64,000 nucleotides of DNA, from the NCBI RefSeq assembly GCF_025452235.1, contig NZ_CP104965.1:3034501-3098500 (forward strand), in the 5' to 3' direction. A program made the position numbers and the translations under genes. Positions 17,974 through 27,567 of the stretch are shown here, one piece after another. Below the pieces are notes generated by a model. That model did not search any database. It was not told where the DNA came from and saw nothing but the letters and a program-made list of their open reading frames with translations. Numbering within the stretch: the stretch's first letter is position 1; the number at the start of each line of letters is the position of its first letter. This stretch comes from Devosia neptuniae. GTDB taxonomy: Bacteria > Pseudomonadota > Alphaproteobacteria > Rhizobiales > Devosiaceae.

Positions 17974-18639
17974 TTTGAGCAGCTGCCAAGGCCGCGCGAA
18001 CAGCGCGATTGCTTTGCTGGCGCTGTGACAGCATGGCGATGACGACGGTACGCCTATCGCCTGTATCAAGGGAGCGTCAGCGCGCCTACAGATGGTGACT
18101 GGTACCTGCGGTCCGCCTTGATCAATGGGGCTATCCCGACGGGGCCGCTTTATCAGGCCGGAGCTCCGGTCTACGAGGCCTATGCAGCGATGCTGCAGAG
18201 TTTCAACGAGCTTGAAACCCTCCAGCAGCGCGTCGGCAACCGGTCCTGGACGGCCGGTATGATCGAAACGGGCGCCTTGCCCGAAGCGGTCGGCGCCAAG
18301 AGCGGCATCTGACGGCCGATGCCGGGCAATCTCGTAAATCCTGTCAGTCAGCTTGATATTGTCGCGGCTGCCATGGGATCGTATTCGGCGGTCCGCAGAA
18401 TGGCCCATCCCGGTCGTTGCAAACGATCCGAGAAATTCCCAAAGCTGCCATTCGCGTCGGCGGACTTAAAGTCCAGAGCAGCCATTTCGAGCGAGAGCGC
18501 CGCGTCGACATACATATCGTCCCGATAGATTATGGCCGAGATCGCGACTGCAGCCAGCTGGTCCGGCGGGCTGACTGACACTGTTGCCGACGCCGAAATC
18601 GGCCAGGGTGTCGATTGTGTCGGGATCGCCGGGACGCTT
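17974..18639. other. Gene-free junction between two convergent sugar operons
   Basis: About 670 bases between the converging UgpC-type ATPase genes. It contains a decayed autotransporter beta-barrel segment at 18043-18312 (listed separately). The rest, 18313-18639, has only short frames on both strands without ribosome-binding sites or recognisable domains and is probably also decayed sequence. Confidence 0.5.
18043..18312 (+). pseudogene. Remnant of an autotransporter beta-barrel protein
   Basis: The plus-strand frame opened after a TGA at 18040 encodes [18 protein letters not shown], then [12 protein letters not shown] and [10 protein letters not shown]. These are the characteristic conserved strings preceding and entering the C-terminal barrel of type V autotransporters. 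No passenger domain lies upstream and the barrel is cut off by a stop at 18310, so this is a fragment. There is no ribosome-binding site. Recognition rests on recalled family motifs. Confidence 0.7.
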
Positions 18640-19755
18640 TTAGTCGCGGGCGGTCTTGGCCTCGACGCGGGGATAGACCTCTTGATGGTCGGTCAACCGA
18701 ATCCCAGTCTCCATGTCGAAAAGCAGGATGTTGGCGGCGTCATAACTAAAGCTGACCGGCTCACCTATGGCGAGCTTAGGTCGATTGCCCAGTACAGCAA
18801 CGACAATGTCGTCGCCGGCCTCGAGCTGCAAGTGCGTTTCCGCTCCGGTCGGTTCGATGCTGCGGACGCTGGCGGCAATGCCGTCCGAAGTCAGCTCGAT
18901 ATGCTCGGGGCGGATGCCCAATTGGATGGATCTGCCATCATATTTCGCTGGAAGCGGGGGCAGGGGCCAGAGAACGCCATTTGCGGTCTGTAAGGCGGGA
19001 GCACTATCGGCATCGACCACGACGCCTTTAATCAAGTTCATGGACGGCGAACCGATAAAGCCGGCGACGAAGCTATTGGACGGGGTGTCGTAGATGTCGA
19101 GCGGCGTCCCGACCTGCTCGATATTGCCCGAGCGCATCACCACGATGCGATCAGCCATGGTCATGGCTTCCATCTGGTCGTGCGTCACATAGATCATCGT
19201 CGCGCCGAGCCGGTGATGTAGCGCCTTGATCTCGCTGCGCATCTGCACCCGCAGCTTGGCGTCGAGATTGGAAAGGGGTTCGTCGAACAGGAACACCGCC
19301 GGATTGCGCACGATGGCGCGGCCCATGGCGACGCGCTGCCGCTGGCCACCGGAAAGCTGGCGCGGATAGCGATCAAGCAGCATGCCGATATCGAGAATGC
19401 CGGCGGCGCGGTTGACCTCGCTTTCGATTTCGTCGCGGCTGCGTTTGGCCAGTTTGAGTGCAAAGGCCATGTTATCGCGCACCGTCATATGCGGATAAAG
19501 GGCATAGCTCTGGAACACCATGGCGATGTCCCGCTCCTTAGGCTCGAGTTCGTTGACCACGCGGTCGCCGATCTCGATTTCGCCATCGATTATGGATTCA
19601 AGGCCCGCGATCATCCGCAGCAAGGTCGACTTGCCGCAGCCGGACGGCCCGACCAGCACGACGAATTCACCGTCGCGCGCGGCGAGGGAGACGCCATGGA
19701 GCACCTCGGCGGTGCCATAGGCCTTAACGGCACTGCGGATGGTAATACTGGCCAT
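18640..19755 (-). CDS. UgpC-type sugar ABC ATPase of the fucosidase operon
   Basis: A 371-residue ATPase: Walker [19 protein letters not shown] signature, [11 protein letters not shown]alker B, THDQ H-loop and a C-terminal TOBE domain. Last gene of the leftward operon fucosidase-nucleotidyltransferase-binding protein-permease-permease-ATPase. It begins 25 bases after the second permease. Confidence 0.93.
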   Translation of the reverse strand: MASITIRSAVKAYGTAEVLHGVSLAARDGEFVVLVGPSGCGKSTLLRMIAGLESIIDGEIEIGDRVVNELEPKERDIAMVFQSYALYPHMTVRDNMAFALKLAKRSRDEIESEVNRAAGILDIGMLLDRYPRQLSGGQRQRVAMGRAIVRNPAVFLFDEPLSNLDAKLRVQMRSEIKALHHRLGATMIYVTHDQMEAMTMADRIVVMRSGNIEQVGTPLDIYDTPSNSFVAGFIGSPSMNLIKGVVVDADSAPALQTANGVLWPLPPLPAKYDGRSIQLGIRPEHIELTSDGIAASVRSIEPTGAETHLQLEAGDDIVVAVLGNRPKLAIGEPVSFSYDAANILLFDMETGIRLTDHQEVYPRVEAKTARD

Positions 19756-19780
19756 TCAATTGCTCCGTAATTCTGAGGGT

Positions 19781-20632
19781 CTAGCGTCCACCCATGCCGG
19801 CATTGAGGGCGATGGAATTATAGATGAGCTTTTGCAGCAGGATCGCGAGGATGATGCCTGGCAGCATGGAAAGCGTGGCGCCGGCCATGATGTAGTTCCA
19901 GGCCGTGCCTTGCTGCGTCTGGAACAGGGTGAGGCCCACCGGCAGCGTGGCATTGTCGGCGCCGGTCATCACGATCAGCGGCCAGAGGAAGTTGTTCCAC
20001 TGACCGATGAAGGTGAAGAGCGACAGTAGCCCAATCGCCGGCATCGACAGCGGCACGATGATGCTGACCAGGATTCGCAATCGTGAGGCGCCGTCGATCC
20101 GTGCCGCTTCTTCCAGTTCGGTCGGGATGGACATGAAGAACTGGCGCAACAGGAACGAACCGAACGTGCCGAACGCTACCGGCAGGATCACGCCCTGGAA
20201 GGTATTGACCATGCCCAGATTGTTGACGATCAGGAACAGCGGGATGATTAACATGATGCCGGGCACCATGAGGGTGGCGAGATAGCCCATGAGCAGGGCA
20301 TCGCGCCCCGGAAACTTGAGCCGCGCGAAAGCGTAGCCCGAGAGGCATGAGACGACCACGGTGATGACCGTAACGCTGATCGAGACGATGAGGCTGTTGA
20401 GAAAGAAGCGCCCGAACGGCAGTTGTGTCCATGCGGCCGCGAAGTTGTGCCACTCGAACACATTCGGCAGGATACGCACCGGAATAGCCAGCACTTCGGC
20501 ATTGCTGCGCACCGCGTTCGACACCATCCAGAAGAACGGAAACAGGAACAGCAGCGCCACAAGCGCCAGCGCGCCGTGGTTGAGAATGTCGAGCGCCAGC
20601 GCCCCGCCGCGGGATTTGGACTTAATTGTCAT
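19781..20632 (-). CDS. Carbohydrate ABC permease, UgpE/MalG type
   Basis: About 283 residues with six hydrophobic segments and an EAA loop, EEAARIDGASRLRILVSIIV. It overlaps the preceding permease gene by 11 bases. Part of the importer in the fucosidase operon. Confidence 0.9.
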   Translation of the reverse strand: MTIKSKSRGGALALDILNHGALALVALLFLFPFFWMVSNAVRSNAEVLAIPVRILPNVFEWHNFAAAWTQLPFGRFFLNSLIVSISVTVITVVVSCLSGYAFARLKFPGRDALLMGYLATLMVPGIMLIIPLFLIVNNLGMVNTFQGVILPVAFGTFGSFLLRQFFMSIPTELEEAARIDGASRLRILVSIIVPLSMPAIGLLSLFTFIGQWNNFLWPLIVMTGADNATLPVGLTLFQTQQGTAWNYIMAGATLSMLPGIILAILLQKLIYNSIALNAGMGGR

Positions 20633-21557
20633 AGTGCACCCATTTGCGCTGGAGCCAAAATTGCATCGCGGTAAGCGCCATGATCATCGCGAACATCACC
20701 CAGGCGATGGCCGAGGCGTAGCCCATCTGAAAATTCTGGAAGCCCTTCTGGTAGATGGCATAGCCCAGCGTCGCCGTGGCATTGCCCGGCCCGCCGCGCG
20801 TCATCACATAGATTTGGTCGAACACTTGCAGGGAGGTGATCGCGGTCATGACGGTACCGAAGAACAGCGTCGGCGAGATCATGGGCAGCCGGATTTTCCA
20901 GAACCGGTCCCAGGCCGTGGCACCATCAATGCGCGCCGCTTCGAGATAGTTCTGCGGCACCATGTCGAGCGCTGCATTGAACAGCACCGTATTGTAGCCC
21001 ACACCCGCCCAGAGCGAGACCACGATCACCGCCTGCATGGCCAGCGTCTGGTCGGTCAGCACGCTCGGCACGTGGATCGACAATGCGCCCATGACGAAGT
21101 CAAAGAAGCCATCCGGCGCGAAAATCAGCATCCACACGATGGCGACGGCAATGCCCGGCGTGAAGGTCGGGAGAAAGAAGATCACCCGGAACCACTTCTG
21201 CCCGACCTTGAGGCTGGATATCCAGACCGCCAGTCCCAGCGAAATGATCAGGTTCAACACCAGATATTCGGCGGTGAAGAACAGCGTATTGCGCAGCACC
21301 GGCCAGAATTGCGGATCGGCGGTGAACAGGCGGGTATAGTTGGCGAAGCCAACGAAGGCAGGCTGGCCAAGCAGCTTCCAGTTGGTGAAGCTCAACACCA
21401 CCGAAGCGATGATCGGCAGCACGAGAAACAGGATCACGCCGATCAAGCTGGGCAGCAGGAAGAAGAAGGCGGTGCGCCCTTCTTTTACGTCTAGCCGGTT
21501 GCGGCGGCGTGCGGCCGACCGGCTCACCGTTATGGCAGTCTCTTGCGCAATCGTCAT
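20622..21557 (-). CDS. Carbohydrate ABC permease, UgpA/MalF type
   Basis: About 311 residues: a positively charged cytoplasmic N-terminus (SAARRRNRLDVKEGR), six hydrophobic segments and EAA loop EAARIDGATAWDRFWKIRLP. It follows the binding-protein gene after a 55-base gap that holds a perfect 12-bp hairpin, and overlaps the next permease. Confidence 0.9.
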   Translation of the reverse strand: MTIAQETAITVSRSAARRRNRLDVKEGRTAFFFLLPSLIGVILFLVLPIIASVVLSFTNWKLLGQPAFVGFANYTRLFTADPQFWPVLRNTLFFTAEYLVLNLIISLGLAVWISSLKVGQKWFRVIFFLPTFTPGIAVAIVWMLIFAPDGFFDFVMGALSIHVPSVLTDQTLAMQAVIVVSLWAGVGYNTVLFNAALDMVPQNYLEAARIDGATAWDRFWKIRLPMISPTLFFGTVMTAITSLQVFDQIYVMTRGGPGNATATLGYAIYQKGFQNFQMGYASAIAWVMFAMIMALTAMQFWLQRKWVHYDN

Positions 21558-21570
21558 TAAGTCCTCCTCC

Positions 21571-21598
21571 CCACCTCTCCCTCGAAAGGGAGAGGTGG
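21571..21598 (-). terminator. Intercistronic hairpin after the binding-protein gene
   Basis: Perfect 12-bp stem (CCACCTCTCCCT on the plus strand) with a 4-base loop, CGAA, between the binding-protein gene and the first permease. Same position relative to the binding protein as the hairpins at 14182 and 48367. A similar but imperfect hairpin occurs at 36416-36440. Confidence 0.65.
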
Positions 21599-21612
21599 CC
21601 GGGCCTCCTGGC

Positions 21613-22827
21613 CTACATCGGCAATTGGCTCTGGATATTGGCCAGCACTTCTTCGGTGGTGCTGTCGCCGTTGAGGGCCAGCGGCATGTACTGGGTCACC
21701 AGGTTCTCGAACTCATTCCAGTATTCGTTGAGGCGGAATGGGGTGGAGTGTTCGAACATGTACTGCAGCGTTTCGCGCGTACCGGCCACGTCCTTGGCGG
21801 CGACATCGTACCAGTAGGTTTGTTCGGCCAGACGCCCGGGTAGTGCCCGGCCGGCGGACGCCAGGATTTCGGCGGCCTTGGGGCCGGTCAGCACTTTCAG
21901 TGCCTTATAGGCCTCCTCCTTGTGCTGGCTAGCCGCGGCTATACCCCAGCCGGACCCTGCGGTGATGAAGCGGGATTCGCCCTCGCCACGCGGCAAGGGT
22001 GCAACGCCAATGTCGAAATCGACGCTATCCTTGGTCTGCAGCAACACCCAGGGGCCGTCGATATACATGGCCGCGCTGCCGGCTGCAAAGCGACCGCTGC
22101 CAGTAATGGCGCCCGTGCCCGAGGCAAAGACCGGTGAGGCCTTATCGACCGAAACGAGATCGGAGAATTTGGTTACCGCATCGACATAGCCGGCATTGGT
22201 GATGTCGAACTGGTTGGAATCATTAAAATATTCCGCACCCAAGGCGACCGGACCTGCAATGAAGTCGAACGCCTGCACGGCGTAGCCGTAATTCCCGCCC
22301 TCCGTCAGCGCATCCGCCGCGGACTTGAAGTCGTCGAAGGTCCAGTCCAGTGCCGGCTCTTCCAGGCCCGCTGCGGCGAACTTGTCGCGGTTATAGTAGA
22401 CCAGCCAGGGACCCACATCATAAGGCAAGGCATATTGGGTACCGTCATGGCCCAGGCCGGCAATGATCGAGGATTCGAATTCCGCAGTGTCGAGCCCGTC
22501 GGCCTCCATGTAGGAATTAAGTGGCTCCAGGATCGAATAAAAGCTCGGCATGCGCATGGACTGCATCGCCACCAGGTCGGCGATCTGGCCGGACGATGCC
22601 AGCACCGGCAGGCGGGTCCAGTAGTCGGTCCAGCCGGAAAACTGCGGCGTCACCGTGATGTTGGGATATTCGGCGGTGACCAGGTCGGCCAGACTTGTAA
22701 AGAGCGCAGTATCATTCTCGTCGCCCCACATTTGCCAGGTCAGGTTGACCTGCTCCTGGGCGTGGACCGTGGCAATCAGTGAACTGCCGGCCAGAGCCGC
22801 AGCAGCCAGAACAAGCGAAAGTCTCAC
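21613..22827 (-). CDS. Extracellular sugar-binding protein, family 1
   Basis: A 404-residue periplasmic protein with a Sec signal peptide (LAGSSLIATVHAQ) and the CUT1-type mature start VNLTWQMWGDENDT. It is the third gene of the fucosidase operon. With GH29 upstream, the ligand is probably a fucosylated sugar or fucose (inference). A strong hairpin follows its stop. Confidence 0.9.
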   Translation of the reverse strand: MRLSLVLAAAALAGSSLIATVHAQEQVNLTWQMWGDENDTALFTSLADLVTAEYPNITVTPQFSGWTDYWTRLPVLASSGQIADLVAMQSMRMPSFYSILEPLNSYMEADGLDTAEFESSIIAGLGHDGTQYALPYDVGPWLVYYNRDKFAAAGLEEPALDWTFDDFKSAADALTEGGNYGYAVQAFDFIAGPVALGAEYFNDSNQFDITNAGYVDAVTKFSDLVSVDKASPVFASGTGAITGSGRFAAGSAAMYIDGPWVLLQTKDSVDFDIGVAPLPRGEGESRFITAGSGWGIAAASQHKEEAYKALKVLTGPKAAEILASAGRALPGRLAEQTYWYDVAAKDVAGTRETLQYMFEHSTPFRLNEYWNEFENLVTQYMPLALNGDSTTEEVLANIQSQLPM

Positions 22828-22912
22828 GATAGTCTCTCCTCTGATATCGTTCGGTTTGTCGTTTTGTTCGTCCGGAGTTCTTGAGCCCCGGCATAAAGCT
22901 GGCAGCCCTTTG

Positions 22913-23722
22913 TCAGGCCGCCACCAGCAGTTCCAGATCGGCGATCATGGCAATGAAGTCCTGGCGCTGCCGCTTGAGGGCATCTGCGTCACTGCCGGCA
23001 CTCAGGATCGATGTCATGCGGGAAACGAAATCCGGCGGCAGGCGCTCGAGTTCTGCCGCCATCGGCAGGTTCCAGCCATCGCCCGGGAAATAGGCGCGGT
23101 TGAGCGCGAACACGACCTGCAGGATCGCATTGGCGAGCTTGCCCGTGAGCCCCACCAGAAACACCAGATCGCGGCGCGCGACCTTGCTCTCATAATGGTA
23201 ATCCTGGGCCCAGTATTGCAGCACCTCCCAATATTGCTGCAGCACCGAGGTCGCGAGCGCCTCGGGATAGACAGCAAGCTGCTGTTTCCAGCCGTCCAGC
23301 ACGCCCTCGGGGTCAAAAGTGATCTGCTGGTTGGCCAGGTCGGTTGGTAGGTGATAGCCCCAAATCGTCCATTCGAACGTCTTGGGCACGGCCGTGCCGC
23401 CGAGCCACGCATCAAGATCGCGCCGCACGCCGGCATAGCTGCGCATCCACACGCCATCCATGCGAAAGCCCCGAGCCTCCCACTCGCGCATGGCGCTCTC
23501 GAAGCGCTGCCACTGCTCGGTCTGCCGGACATCGGGACCACGATACGCATCGGCATAGACACGGAAATCATAATCCGATTGCTCGTCCGACCGCCCTTTG
23601 CCACGCGATCCCGCCAGAGCCACGGCACCATTGCCGTTCTCGGCGAGATCGGCGATCAGCGGCGTCATCGTCGCGATGAGGTCGGCTTCGCGATCCAGTG
23701 CGCCGGTGTCGGGCTCGAGCAC
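22913..23722 (-). CDS. Nucleotidyltransferase-domain protein (DUF4037-like)
   Basis: A 269-residue protein. The N-terminal nucleotidyltransferase motif is GSRGKGRSDEQSDYDF (Gly-Ser then Asp-x-Asp-like metal site), as in aminoglycoside or kanamycin nucleotidyltransferases. The C-terminal helical half, with VFALNRAYFPGDGWNL, resembles DUF4037. The start is GTG 23722 with AAGGA upstream, 4 bases after the fucosidase stop, so it is clearly in the operon. A sugar-operon role is not established for this family. Confidence 0.75.
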   Translation of the reverse strand: MLEPDTGALDREADLIATMTPLIADLAENGNGAVALAGSRGKGRSDEQSDYDFRVYADAYRGPDVRQTEQWQRFESAMREWEARGFRMDGVWMRSYAGVRRDLDAWLGGTAVPKTFEWTIWGYHLPTDLANQQITFDPEGVLDGWKQQLAVYPEALATSVLQQYWEVLQYWAQDYHYESKVARRDLVFLVGLTGKLANAILQVVFALNRAYFPGDGWNLPMAAELERLPPDFVSRMTSILSAGSDADALKRQRQDFIAMIADLELLVAA

Positions 23723-23726
23723 CGCC

Positions 23727-25049
23727 CTAATCCTTTAGGATCAGTTCGATCACCGGCACCACGACGTCCGGCTTGATCACCGGCAGTTCCAGCGTCAGCA
23801 TGCTCTCGCCGACGGCTACCCCAATATTGGAATCCACCTCGGCCTTGGGATCGAGCCAGTGAATCTCACTGGCGTCATGCAGGAACTGCGCATACTTCAC
23901 CTTCCCGCCGAGCCCATCGATGTGGATATGGCGGAAAGGCCAATTCTGGATATGCAGATAAAGCCGGTTGCCCTTCTGGGTGAATTTGGTGCCATTGGGC
24001 GCTGTGAAGGCCGATGGCCCCGCGCCATAGATGGCGCGCCCATTGAGCCGCAGCCATTCACCATAGGTTTCGAGGGCTGAGATCGCCCGCTTGTCGAAGG
24101 TGCCGCGCGCCGTCGGCCCTACATTCATCAGCAGGTTGCCGCCCAGCGACACCGTATCGATGAGAATATTGATGAGCTGACCCGCATCTTTCCAGGTGCT
24201 CTCGTCGCGGTGATAGCCCCAGGAGCCACTGAACGTGTGGCACACTTCCCAGCGTACCGGCTTTCCGTTCACCGTCGGCGCCACGCGCGGCGTGTATTGT
24301 TCCGGCGTCGCCAGGTCCTTGGGGAAATTGCCGTCGGTCGGCAGGTCAAGCCGGTCGCCGACGATGATGTTGGGCTGCAACTGACGAACCAGGCCAATCA
24401 GCTCTTCGCTCTGCCAGTCATCGCGGCCCTTGCCGGGCATGCCGCGATATTCGCGCTTGGGGTAGCTGAAGTCGAACCAGATGACCGAGATATCACCGAA
24501 ATCGGTCAGCAGTTCGGTGACCTGATTGCGCATATATTCCGCATATTTGCGAACGTCGCGCGTCTTGTTCATCTCGATCGCATCGGGATGGTTGCGCAGC
24601 GGATGGATGCCGTCGATCGGGAATTCGGGATGGTGCCAGTCGATCAGCGAATAATAGAAGCCGACCTTGAGCCCCTCGGCCCGGTAATCCTCGACATAGG
24701 GCTTCAGCAGGTCCTTGCCATAGGGGGTGTTGGTCGCCTTGTAGTCGGTGAACTTACTGTCCCACAGGCAGAAGCCTTCATGATGCTTGGCGGTCAGCAC
24801 CACATATTTCATCCCCGCTTGCTTGGCGCGCCGCGCCCATTCGCGTGGATCGTAGAGATCGGGATCGAAATGCTCGAAATATTTGGCGTAGTCCGCCGGG
24901 GCGATTTCCTCGCGATGCTGGAGCCATTCATGCCGCGCGCCCAGGGCGTAGAGACCAAAGTGGATGAACATTCCGAAACGGTCATCCGTGAACCAGGCCT
25001 TGCCCGGCGTAGTGTCAATGCTGCCGCCAAAAGTGAGAGCGCTATCCAA
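23727..25049 (-). CDS. Alpha-L-fucosidase, glycoside hydrolase family 29
   Basis: Removes terminal alpha-L-fucose. GH29 motifs: WFTDDRFGMFIHFGLYA near the N-terminus, the His pair in LTAKHHEGFCLWDS, and nucleophile Asp in VIWFDFSYP (residue 193 from the start used). No signal peptide is seen, so it acts in the cytoplasm on imported oligosaccharide. The start is set at TTG 25049 because GAGGAGGAA lies 7 bases upstream. The longer frame from ATG 25076 would translate that ribosome-binding site as EEEE and begin inside the operator palindrome. First gene of the operon. Confidence 0.88.
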   Translation of the reverse strand: MDSALTFGGSIDTTPGKAWFTDDRFGMFIHFGLYALGARHEWLQHREEIAPADYAKYFEHFDPDLYDPREWARRAKQAGMKYVVLTAKHHEGFCLWDSKFTDYKATNTPYGKDLLKPYVEDYRAEGLKVGFYYSLIDWHHPEFPIDGIHPLRNHPDAIEMNKTRDVRKYAEYMRNQVTELLTDFGDISVIWFDFSYPKREYRGMPGKGRDDWQSEELIGLVRQLQPNIIVGDRLDLPTDGNFPKDLATPEQYTPRVAPTVNGKPVRWEVCHTFSGSWGYHRDESTWKDAGQLINILIDTVSLGGNLLMNVGPTARGTFDKRAISALETYGEWLRLNGRAIYGAGPSAFTAPNGTKFTQKGNRLYLHIQNWPFRHIHIDGLGGKVKYAQFLHDASEIHWLDPKAEVDSNIGVAVGESMLTLELPVIKPDVVVPVIELILKD

Positions 25050-25074
25050 CGTCGTTTCCTCCTCTTCCGATATC

Positions 25075-25090
25075 ATCGAACCGGTTCGAT
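25075..25090. promoter_or_regulatory. LacI-family operator
   Basis: Perfect 16-bp palindrome ATCGAACCGGTTCGAT with the central CG of LacI-family operators. It sits just downstream of the fucosidase-operon promoter (about the transcription start) and upstream of the divergent lacI-type gene, so it is probably bound by that regulator. Confidence 0.75.
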
Positions 25091-25093
25091 ATT

Positions 25094-25123
25094 TATCCTC
25101 TTTTGGCGGGCCGCCGAAGTCAA
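25094..25123 (-). promoter_or_regulatory. Promoter of the fucosidase/ABC operon
   Basis: On the minus strand: -35 TTGACT (25123-25118), 18-base spacer, -10 AGGATA (25099-25094). The perfect LacI-type palindrome starts 4 bases downstream of the -10, a good place to block initiation. Confidence 0.5.
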
Positions 25124-25262
25124 GCCAAAATCGTTAACCTGGTGCTATGCTACATTTGCATTGCGCAAGAGACGAAAAATGGTAGCTATTGCGGCGAGAT
25201 ACGACAACAGAGCCATGCTGCGAGCGCGGTTTGGAGTGTAGAAGCGGTTCGAGAAAGATTCG

Positions 25263-26276
25263 ATGGCCACCATCCGAGATGTTGCCAAACTTGCCGAAGT
25301 GTCGGTCTCGACAGTGTCTTTGGCGCTCAGCAATCCGGGCCGCGTCAGCGCGAAAACCCTTGAGCGTATTCGCCAGGCGGTTGCCGCCGTGGGCTATGTC
25401 GCCGACCCTTTGGCTCAGAGTCTGGCCCGTGGCCGCAGCCGCATGATCGGTTTCGTCGTCGGCAATGTGGGCAATCCGTTTTTCGGCGACATCCGCCGGG
25501 AGCTCGAAAACTACGCCCTCGAACACAACCACTTCGTGCTCATCACCGATTCCTCGGGTGAGCCCGATCGCGAGCAGGCATTGGTCGAGCACCTCATCGG
25601 CCTCAAGATCGCCGGTCTGGCGCTGGCGCCGTCAAGCTTTGGTCCGGAATACGTGAATTTCATCCAGAGCCTCAAGGTGCCGATGGTCTGCTTCGACCAG
25701 AAGGTCGCGGGCATCGAGCGCGATTTCGTCGGTTCGGATAACTACTTGGCCGGCGCCATGCTGACTGAGCACCTGCTGCAATTGGGCCACCGGCGCATCG
25801 CCTTCATCGCCGGCCCGCAGCATATGCACACCGCTTCGGAGCGCTATCGCGGCTTTGCCGAGACCATGGCCAGCGCTGGCGTCGAGGTGAACCCCAATTA
25901 CGTCGTCGACGGCCAGTTCACCCGTTCGGGCGGCTATGGCGCGGCCATGCGCCTGCTTATCCAGCCCGAGCGACCCACCGCAATCCTGGGCGCCAATAAT
26001 GCCGTCGCCCTGGCTGCCCTTCAGGCCATGCAGGAACTGGGCTTCAACTGCCCCAACGATATTTCGCTGGCGATGATCGATGATGTGGCCTGGAGCAATG
26101 TCATCACCCCGCGCATCACCATGGTGGTGCAAGACACGCTCAAGCTCGGCGGCATCATCGCGCGCCGCCTGCTGCACCGCATCACCAATTCGGAAGCCGC
26201 GATCGACCCGCCGCAGGATTTCGTGCTGAGCCCGAAATTCGTTCCCGGCAACTCCTGTCGACGAATTTCAAGTTAG
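25263..26276 (+). CDS. LacI-family regulator of the fucosidase operon
   Basis: N-terminal helix-turn-helix IRDVAKLAEVSVSTVSLALS with hinge region, then a periplasmic-binding-protein-like effector domain (IGFVVGNVGNPFFGDI and later LGANNAVALAALQ). 337 residues, complete. Divergent from the fucosidase operon with the perfect palindrome between them. The inducer is probably fucose or a fucosylated sugar (inference). Confidence 0.92.
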   Translation: MATIRDVAKLAEVSVSTVSLALSNPGRVSAKTLERIRQAVAAVGYVADPLAQSLARGRSRMIGFVVGNVGNPFFGDIRRELENYALEHNHFVLITDSSGEPDREQALVEHLIGLKIAGLALAPSSFGPEYVNFIQSLKVPMVCFDQKVAGIERDFVGSDNYLAGAMLTEHLLQLGHRRIAFIAGPQHMHTASERYRGFAETMASAGVEVNPNYVVDGQFTRSGGYGAAMRLLIQPERPTAILGANNAVALAALQAMQELGFNCPNDISLAMIDDVAWSNVITPRITMVVQDTLKLGGIIARRLLHRITNSEAAIDPPQDFVLSPKFVPGNSCRRISS

Positions 26277-27177
26277 TTGCTGCTCATATGGAACAGGTAC
26301 AAGCCTTGAATAACACGAGTTCTGAGTGAACCCACGTTCTGCATGTTGATCTGACCGACCTCCAGAAGACGAAGATGCCTTCTTCAATCGTAAGGCCTTT
26401 TTCCATCCTTCATTCCGGCCGTTGGCCTCCATTGCAGGAGGCGCCGAGAACCCGGAGGCGTGGATTTTCGGCGTCCCTTGGGGTGGGGGCTCCCCCGCTT
26501 TCGCTCTTGCCTCTCGCCCTTGTTGGTCGCCTGCGCGCCCGTGCTGGGCCTTCGGCCATCTCGTCCTCATAGCCCGCCGTTTCGACCACACTTTCCGAGC
26601 TTTCCAAGCCTGTTGGTCTCCAGCGTCGCAATCAGTGCGGCCCATTACAGGGAGGTCAGTCGATGACCTTGTCGCGCTCGACTATGACCTGCGAGGCCAG
26701 CAGATTGGTCACCGCGAAGTGGACTACGATCCACGGCATTTCACCCCTGCGCAACACATTGCATCATCAGCGGATTGGGGTGACGAGCATCTCCCGCAGA
26801 GGACGGCCGACTACGAGGGGCCTCAATGTCGGAGCGGTCAACGAGCCCATCATCCTGTTCGGCATCTTGGCGGCGCGTATCGAAATCGGCGATGGGTCTT
26901 CCTTGGCTTCGAGCATGTCAATATACCACCGGGTCAGGGTACTGCCGGCCGGGAAGTAGGCAATGCGCGGGCCAAAGGCGCCCAATGGCAGCAGGTTTTA
27001 ACTGCTGCCCAAGCTATTTCCCCCTAGACGGCTACTCCTGCGACTTGATACTTGGCAGGTCCGATATCGACACAACGGACGCCCAATCAGACCTAAACCG
27101 CTGAATACTGCGAGTATGTGTTACAGGCGAGCATGCTTTGGAAAATCCGTATCGCTAGCAACACCTGCAAGTAGTCT
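26277..27177. other. Gene-free stretch of about 900 bases
   Basis: Between the LacI-type gene and a convergent hypothetical gene. Frames such as 26422-27027 (plus) and 26268-26645 (minus) lack ribosome-binding sites and recognisable domains. The 26395-26560 segment is GC-rich with repetitive GGAGGCG-like and GGGGG/CCCCC tracts. No tRNA, insertion-sequence ends or clear terminator seen. Possibly degenerate coding DNA or an intergenic repeat. Confidence 0.45.
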
Positions 27178-27567
27178 CTATTCCTCGTCGTCCTCGACAT
27201 CGGTGAGATAGACCGAGATTTCGATGTCGATGCCGTAGGCGGCGATTGCAGCGGCCATGTGGGCGGGCAGGCGGGCTGACATAGCTTCGCCATTCTCGGG
27301 GTAGTCGAAGGCGATGTCGAGCACGGCCTTGCCGATGCGGCGGTCGTCCAGCATGGCGGCGATAGCGGGGCCGGAGCGCTCGGCCAGTTCCAGTAGCGAA
27401 CGGACCGGGTTTTTGACCGCGATATCCACCTGGGCATAGTGGCTGTCTTCGGCGTCCTCGGGCTCGAAGCGGGTGCACAATTGCTTGAGCGCCGCATCGA
27501 GTTCGTATTGCGTGACGGTAACGCCCGACAGGCGCAGTGCGATGGCGAAGGGCTCGAAGCTAGTCAT
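27178..27567 (-). CDS. Hypothetical protein, possibly DUF4279-like
   Basis: A 129-residue soluble acidic protein ending in a DVEDDEE tail. Its stop-start junction with rlmB upstream is tight (rlmB ends at 27567), so they are probably co-transcribed. The ISVYLT ending and overall length loosely resemble DUF4279, but I cannot confirm this. Start ATG 27567 shares its last base with the rlmB stop. Confidence 0.6.
   Translation of the reverse strand: MTSFEPFAIALRLSGVTVTQYELDAALKQLCTRFEPEDAEDSHYAQVDIAVKNPVRSLLELAERSGPAIAAMLDDRRIGKAVLDIAFDYPENGEAMSARLPAHMAAAIAAYGIDIEISVYLTDVEDDEE

Noticed and set aside
17965..18408. 147-residue minus-strand frame after the first UgpC gene
   Set aside because: Overlaps the autotransporter remnant on the opposite strand and has no recognisable motif.
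26268..26645. 125-residue minus-strand frame downstream of the LacI gene
   Set aside because: Repetitive basic composition, no ribosome-binding site; probably translated intergenic repeat.
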